DNA of 64,000 nt from Monomorium pharaonis (Eukaryota; Arthropoda; Insecta; Hymenoptera; Formicidae), in the NCBI RefSeq assembly GCF_013373865.1, contig NC_050477.1:9418722-9482721 (forward strand). The letters are read 5' to 3'. The translations under genes and the position numbers were made by a program. Under the pieces are notes generated by a model, which had not been told where the DNA came from, did not search any database, and saw nothing but the letters and a program-made list of their open reading frames with translations. How positions within the stretch are numbered: position 1 is the stretch's first letter; the number at the start of each line of letters is the position of its first letter. Below, piece by piece: positions 61,101 to 64,000 of the stretch.

Positions 61101-64000
61101 AGCCTTAAAAATTCAAGTTTTTGGGGCAAAATAATTGTTTAAAAAATGTTTTAATTAATTATAACACCTAAACTCTATAGAAACATATTGTACGCGTCCC
61201 GAACTATATGAGAATTACGTTCAAATAAATAGATCTGTCGATATTCGATTAGCACTTGACGTGTAGCCTTAGAAATTCAAGTTTTTCGGGCAAAATAATT
61301 GTTTAAAAAGTGTTCTAATTAATTATATCACCTGAACTTTATAGAAACATATTGTACGCGTCCCAAACTATATGAAAATTGCGTTAAAATAAATAGATCT
61401 GTCGATATTCGATTAGCACTTGACGTGTAGCCTTAGAAATTCAAGTTTTTTGGGCAAAATAATTGTTTAAAAAATGTTTTAATTAATTATAACACCTAAA
61501 CTCTATAGAAACATATTGTACGCGTCCCGAACTATATGAGAATTACGTTAAAATAAATAGATCTGTCGATATTCGATTAGCACTTGATGTGTAGCCTTAG
61601 AAATTCAAACTTTTCGGGCAAAATAATTGTTTAAAAAATGTTCTAATTAATTATATCACCTGAACTTTATAGAAACATATTGTACGCGTCCCAAACTATA
61701 TGAAAATTGCGTTAAAATAAATAGATCTGTCGATATTCGATTAGCACTTGACGTGTAGCCTTAGAAATTCAAGTTTTTCGGGCAAAATAATTGTTTAAAA
61801 AATGTTTTAGTTAATTATATCACCTAAAATTTATAGAAACATATTGTACGCGTCCCGAACTATATAAGAATTACGTTAAAATAAATAAATCTGTCGATAT
61901 TCGATTAGCACTTGACGTGTAGCCTTAGAAATTCAAGTTTTTTGGGCAAAATAATTGTTTAAAAAATGTTTTAATTAATTATAACACCTAAACTCTATAG
62001 AAACATATTGTACGCGTCCCGAACTATATGAGAATTACGTTCAAATAAATAGATCTGTCGATATTCGATTAGCACTTGACGTGTAGCCTTAGAAATTCAA
62101 GTTTTTCGGGCAAAATAATTGTTTAAAAAATGTTCTAATTAATTATATCACCTGAACTTTATAGAAACATATTGTACGCGTCCCAAACTATATGAAAATT
62201 GCGTTAAAATAAATAGATCTGTCGATATTCGATTAGCACTTGACGTGTAGCCTTAGAAATTCAAGTTTTTCGGGCAAAATAATTGTTTAAAATATAAAAA
62301 ATGTTTTAGTTAATTATAACACCTAAACTCTATAGAAACATATTGTACGCGTCCCGAACTATATGAGAATTACGTTAAAATAAATAGATCTGTCGATATT
62401 CGATTAGCACTTGATGTGTAGCCTTAGAAATTCAAGTTTTTCGGGCAAAATAATTGTTTAAAAAATGTTTTAATTAATTATTTCACCTGAACTTTTTAGA
62501 AAATTATTGTACGCGTCCGGAACTATCGGCATCGCGGAAAAGCGACAACAATACTTCGAGAGATGCGGGTATCGATGCCATGCCCTTTTTTAGAAAGGAT
62601 TCTTACTTCTCCCCCCCCCTTCACTCTCTCTCTCTCTCTCTTTTTCTCTTCCTCTCGTATATTTTTTATTTGGCTCTTTTTTCTTTTTCCCTGATTTTTT
62701 GTAATTATTTTAATCAACTATCAAAAGTGACAGTTTGACAGCTGAAAATGACACGAAGTAGTTTGACAGCTGGAAATGACACGAAGTGAAGAAAGTCACA
62801 ACGCACTTAACAACGAGATAGCGAGACAGCCAATCAGCATCTCGGAAAAGCGGCAACAATAAATTCGATTTGATTTAACATCTCCTTTTTTAGATATAGG
62901 AGGATTGTATAATATGTTTATATATCATGAGTCACCTATTTTTAGAGTTTTTTTTACAGTGACTGGAATTTATCCTGACATTAACATTTAAGTGCATCTT
63001 ATTTTAGATTGTAATACAATGCTCTTTCTGGTTTGAGATTAAATAATCATATTTAATGTTAAATATAAAATATAAATATTTTTTTAAGAAAATAATTATT
63101 TATATAAAGATAATATTTGTTAATTTTTGCTTACCCATTAATGCATTCATCATGGAAGACTTTCCTACATTCGGTGTTCCAATACATCCAATAGTTAAAA
63201 CTCCATTTTTATATTTTTCATGTTCAAAGTAAGTGGTGTCTTCTTTCTCTATTATCACATTATCCTTACGATCTATGTCATCTAAATCGTATTCTAAATG
63301 CATCTCTTCCTGAATTTTCTCATGCCAGGAGCTTAGATCGACTTTATCTTTAACAATATCTTTACAAGCCTCCAACAATTTTTGCGCTCCTTCCGCGGCC
63401 ATTTTCAATTTTCCCTTACGAGATATTTTTTTTAGACCTTCCTCTTTGTTCGTATTACCACGGAGATTGTAAGTGGGATAGGATGTAAACATTAAAATGT
63501 GCAATTTTGGATATTGATTGTGAAAATACTCCTTCCAAGCTACCACTAATGCTGGAGGCGCTAGATCGACCTTGTTTAATACCAAAATCATATCTTTCTT
63601 TAGTTTTTTCGTCACGTAATCGTATAAATACGGGGGAAACATTAAAACAGGATATCTGATGTCGACAATAATCAATAAGATATCTGACATCTCTAGAACT
63701 CTCCACAATTGACGCCAAGTTTCTAGATTCAATTCGAAATAACTCAAGCTAGCTAACTCCTCCATGCTATTCAAGTATTCCTAAAATACAAAGAATTAGT
63801 AATTAATAACAGGTTTGGTATAAACCAAGATTTTATTTAGCGTAAAGTCATAATTACGTACTGTAAAATATCTCTGTTCTTTCATCTCCAATTGTTCCTT
63901 CGTCATATTGAAATCCCAAGGAGGTCGCTTCGGCATGTCAATCCCAGGTGGAAAATAATCGTCTGAGACTTCTTGATCTTTGAGAGTCGCAGGTTCAATA
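54759..64000 (-). CDS. GNL1: GNL1-type circularly permuted GTPase (C-terminal 482 aa; 5' exons beyond the window)
   Basis: Minus-strand exons in transcript order are 64000-63862 (continues outside), 63780-63135, 55638-55216 and 55000-54759. Phases agree and introns are GT-AG. The visible protein has RPPWDFNMTKEQL, then SYFELNLETWRQLWRVLEMS, then the GTPase motifs in permuted order: G4 NKVD in VLNKVDLAPPALVVAWK, G1 P-loop GTPNVGKSS, RTPGHTKHFQT and G3 DCPG. Next come FPIAQVREPYTAV and YRAANSLLRMALEGK, and an acidic Asp/Glu/Ser-rich tail ending SLLSAE. This matches human GNL1 (HSR1, 607 aa) of the YlqF/YawG family, whose relatives act in ribosome assembly; the GNL1 role itself is less settled. 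The 7.5-kb intron after the P-loop exon contains a large satellite. The gene is convergent with otoferlin, with stops 854 bp apart. Confidence 0.94.
55084..55117. repeat. (TA)n microsatellite
   Basis: About 17 TA units in the last intron of the GNL1-type gene. Confidence 0.95.
55974..55990. repeat. Perfect GC hairpin (7-bp stem, CTT loop)
   Basis: GCGCGCG-CTT-CGCGCGC in otherwise AT-rich DNA, preceded by TTTACTAG. It resembles the head of the element at 51741 (TACTAG plus GC-rich palindrome) and is likewise followed by CT-rich DNA. Confidence 0.7.
56010..56380. repeat. Degenerate CT-rich tandem repeat (about three units of about 125 bp)
   Basis: Phrases such as ATATTACTCTTACA, ACTTT, TTAATCC and CTCACGCTC recur three times with decay, alternating with TTATATTATTTTCAT segments. 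It lies between the GC hairpin and the satellite. Confidence 0.55.
56420..62526. repeat. Satellite array, monomer about 163.7 bp, about 38 copies, inside a GNL1 intron
   Basis: The anchor TACGCGTCC recurs from 56441 to 62510 at steps of 163-164 bp, about 38 times (two or three copies have a one- or two-base change in it). Each monomer carries, in order, AACATATTGTACGCGTCCCG, AACTATATGAGAATTACGTT, AAATAAATAGATCTGTCGAT, ATTCGATTAGCACTTGACGT, a GTAGCCTTAGAAATTCAAGT segment, TTTTCGGGCAAAATAATTGT and a TTAATTAATTATATCACC segment. Variation is a few percent between most units. One unit near 62288 has an 11-bp insertion. Monomers contain no conserved long open frame. The length is close to a nucleosome repeat, as for many satellites. 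Confidence 0.97.
62525..62905. repeat. 308-bp direct repeat bordering the satellite
   Basis: ATCGGCATCGCGGAAAAGCG (from 62525) returns as ATCAGCATCTCGGAAAAGCG (from 62833), each followed by a similar 50-bp stretch that includes ACAACAATA and CCTTTTTTAGA. Between them lie a CT run (62624-62641) and a tandem pair of about 25 bp containing TTTGACAGCTG and AAATGACACGAAGT (about 62733-62788). This looks like two units of a second, decayed tandem family. Confidence 0.65.
62624..62641. repeat. (CT)n microsatellite
   Basis: About nine CT units preceded by a run of nine C. Confidence 0.9.

Larger units (their letters stand above)
55639..63134 (-). other. Large GNL1 intron (7.5 kb) filled by satellite DNA
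   Basis: The intron lies between the P-loop exon (donor GGTAAGC at 63136-63130 on the minus strand) and the RTPGHT exon (acceptor TTTTATAG just above 55638). The satellite takes up over 80 percent of it. The left flank has a GC hairpin and a CT-rich stretch; the right flank has a 308-bp repeat. No nested gene was found. Confidence 0.85.

Noticed and set aside
56420..62526. Regularly spaced repeats that could suggest a CRISPR array
   Set aside because: The whole 163.7-bp unit is repeated with no unique spacers, and the context is a eukaryotic intron; it is a satellite.
56420..62526. CENP-B box in the satellite monomer
   Set aside because: TTCG occurs in the monomer but the required downstream ANNCGGG spacing is not present.

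Overview
The window looks like AT-rich animal nuclear DNA from an insect, probably a hymenopteran such as an ant. Genes are split by GT-AG introns, coding sequence is a small fraction of the DNA, and microsatellites, MITE-like palindromes and a large satellite are present. The insect assignment is inferred from gene content and composition; no species was identified.

Positions 1-12500 hold a head-to-tail pair of fatty acyl-CoA reductase (FAR) genes on the + strand. The first enters the window at its active-site exon and ends at 2338. The second looks complete (8 coding exons, 7061-12092, 518 residues) with the Rossmann TGATGFMG motif and a YxxxK catalytic pair. The copies are nearly identical through exons, introns and 3' UTR, so the duplication is recent. 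The DNA between and within them carries a likely Penelope-like element end, a 633-bp near-perfect palindrome, a hairpin MITE and a Penelope-type reverse transcriptase fragment.

Positions 12500-17800 are AT-rich intergenic DNA with two adjacent TA-flanked MITEs. A GC- and CpG-rich block (about 17810-18548) precedes a large gene at 18549-53905 on the + strand: a complete otoferlin (ferlin family) with 27 coding exons, all in consistent phase, coding for 2065 residues. It has several C2 domains, FerI/FerA/FerB-type regions and one C-terminal membrane anchor. Otoferlin is a calcium- and phospholipid-binding protein of vesicle fusion.

Positions 54759-64000 on the - strand hold the C-terminal 482 residues of a GNL1-type circularly permuted GTPase, tail to tail with otoferlin. 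Its intron of about 7.5 kb contains a satellite of about 38 tandem monomers of about 163.7 bp (56420-62526), with higher-order internal duplication and matching edge variants. Its first exons lie beyond the window.

The three genes have unrelated jobs (lipid reduction, membrane fusion, GTPase) and nothing suggests they work together. No new multi-gene system was found. The most unusual material is the intronic satellite, the long palindrome and the young FAR duplication.
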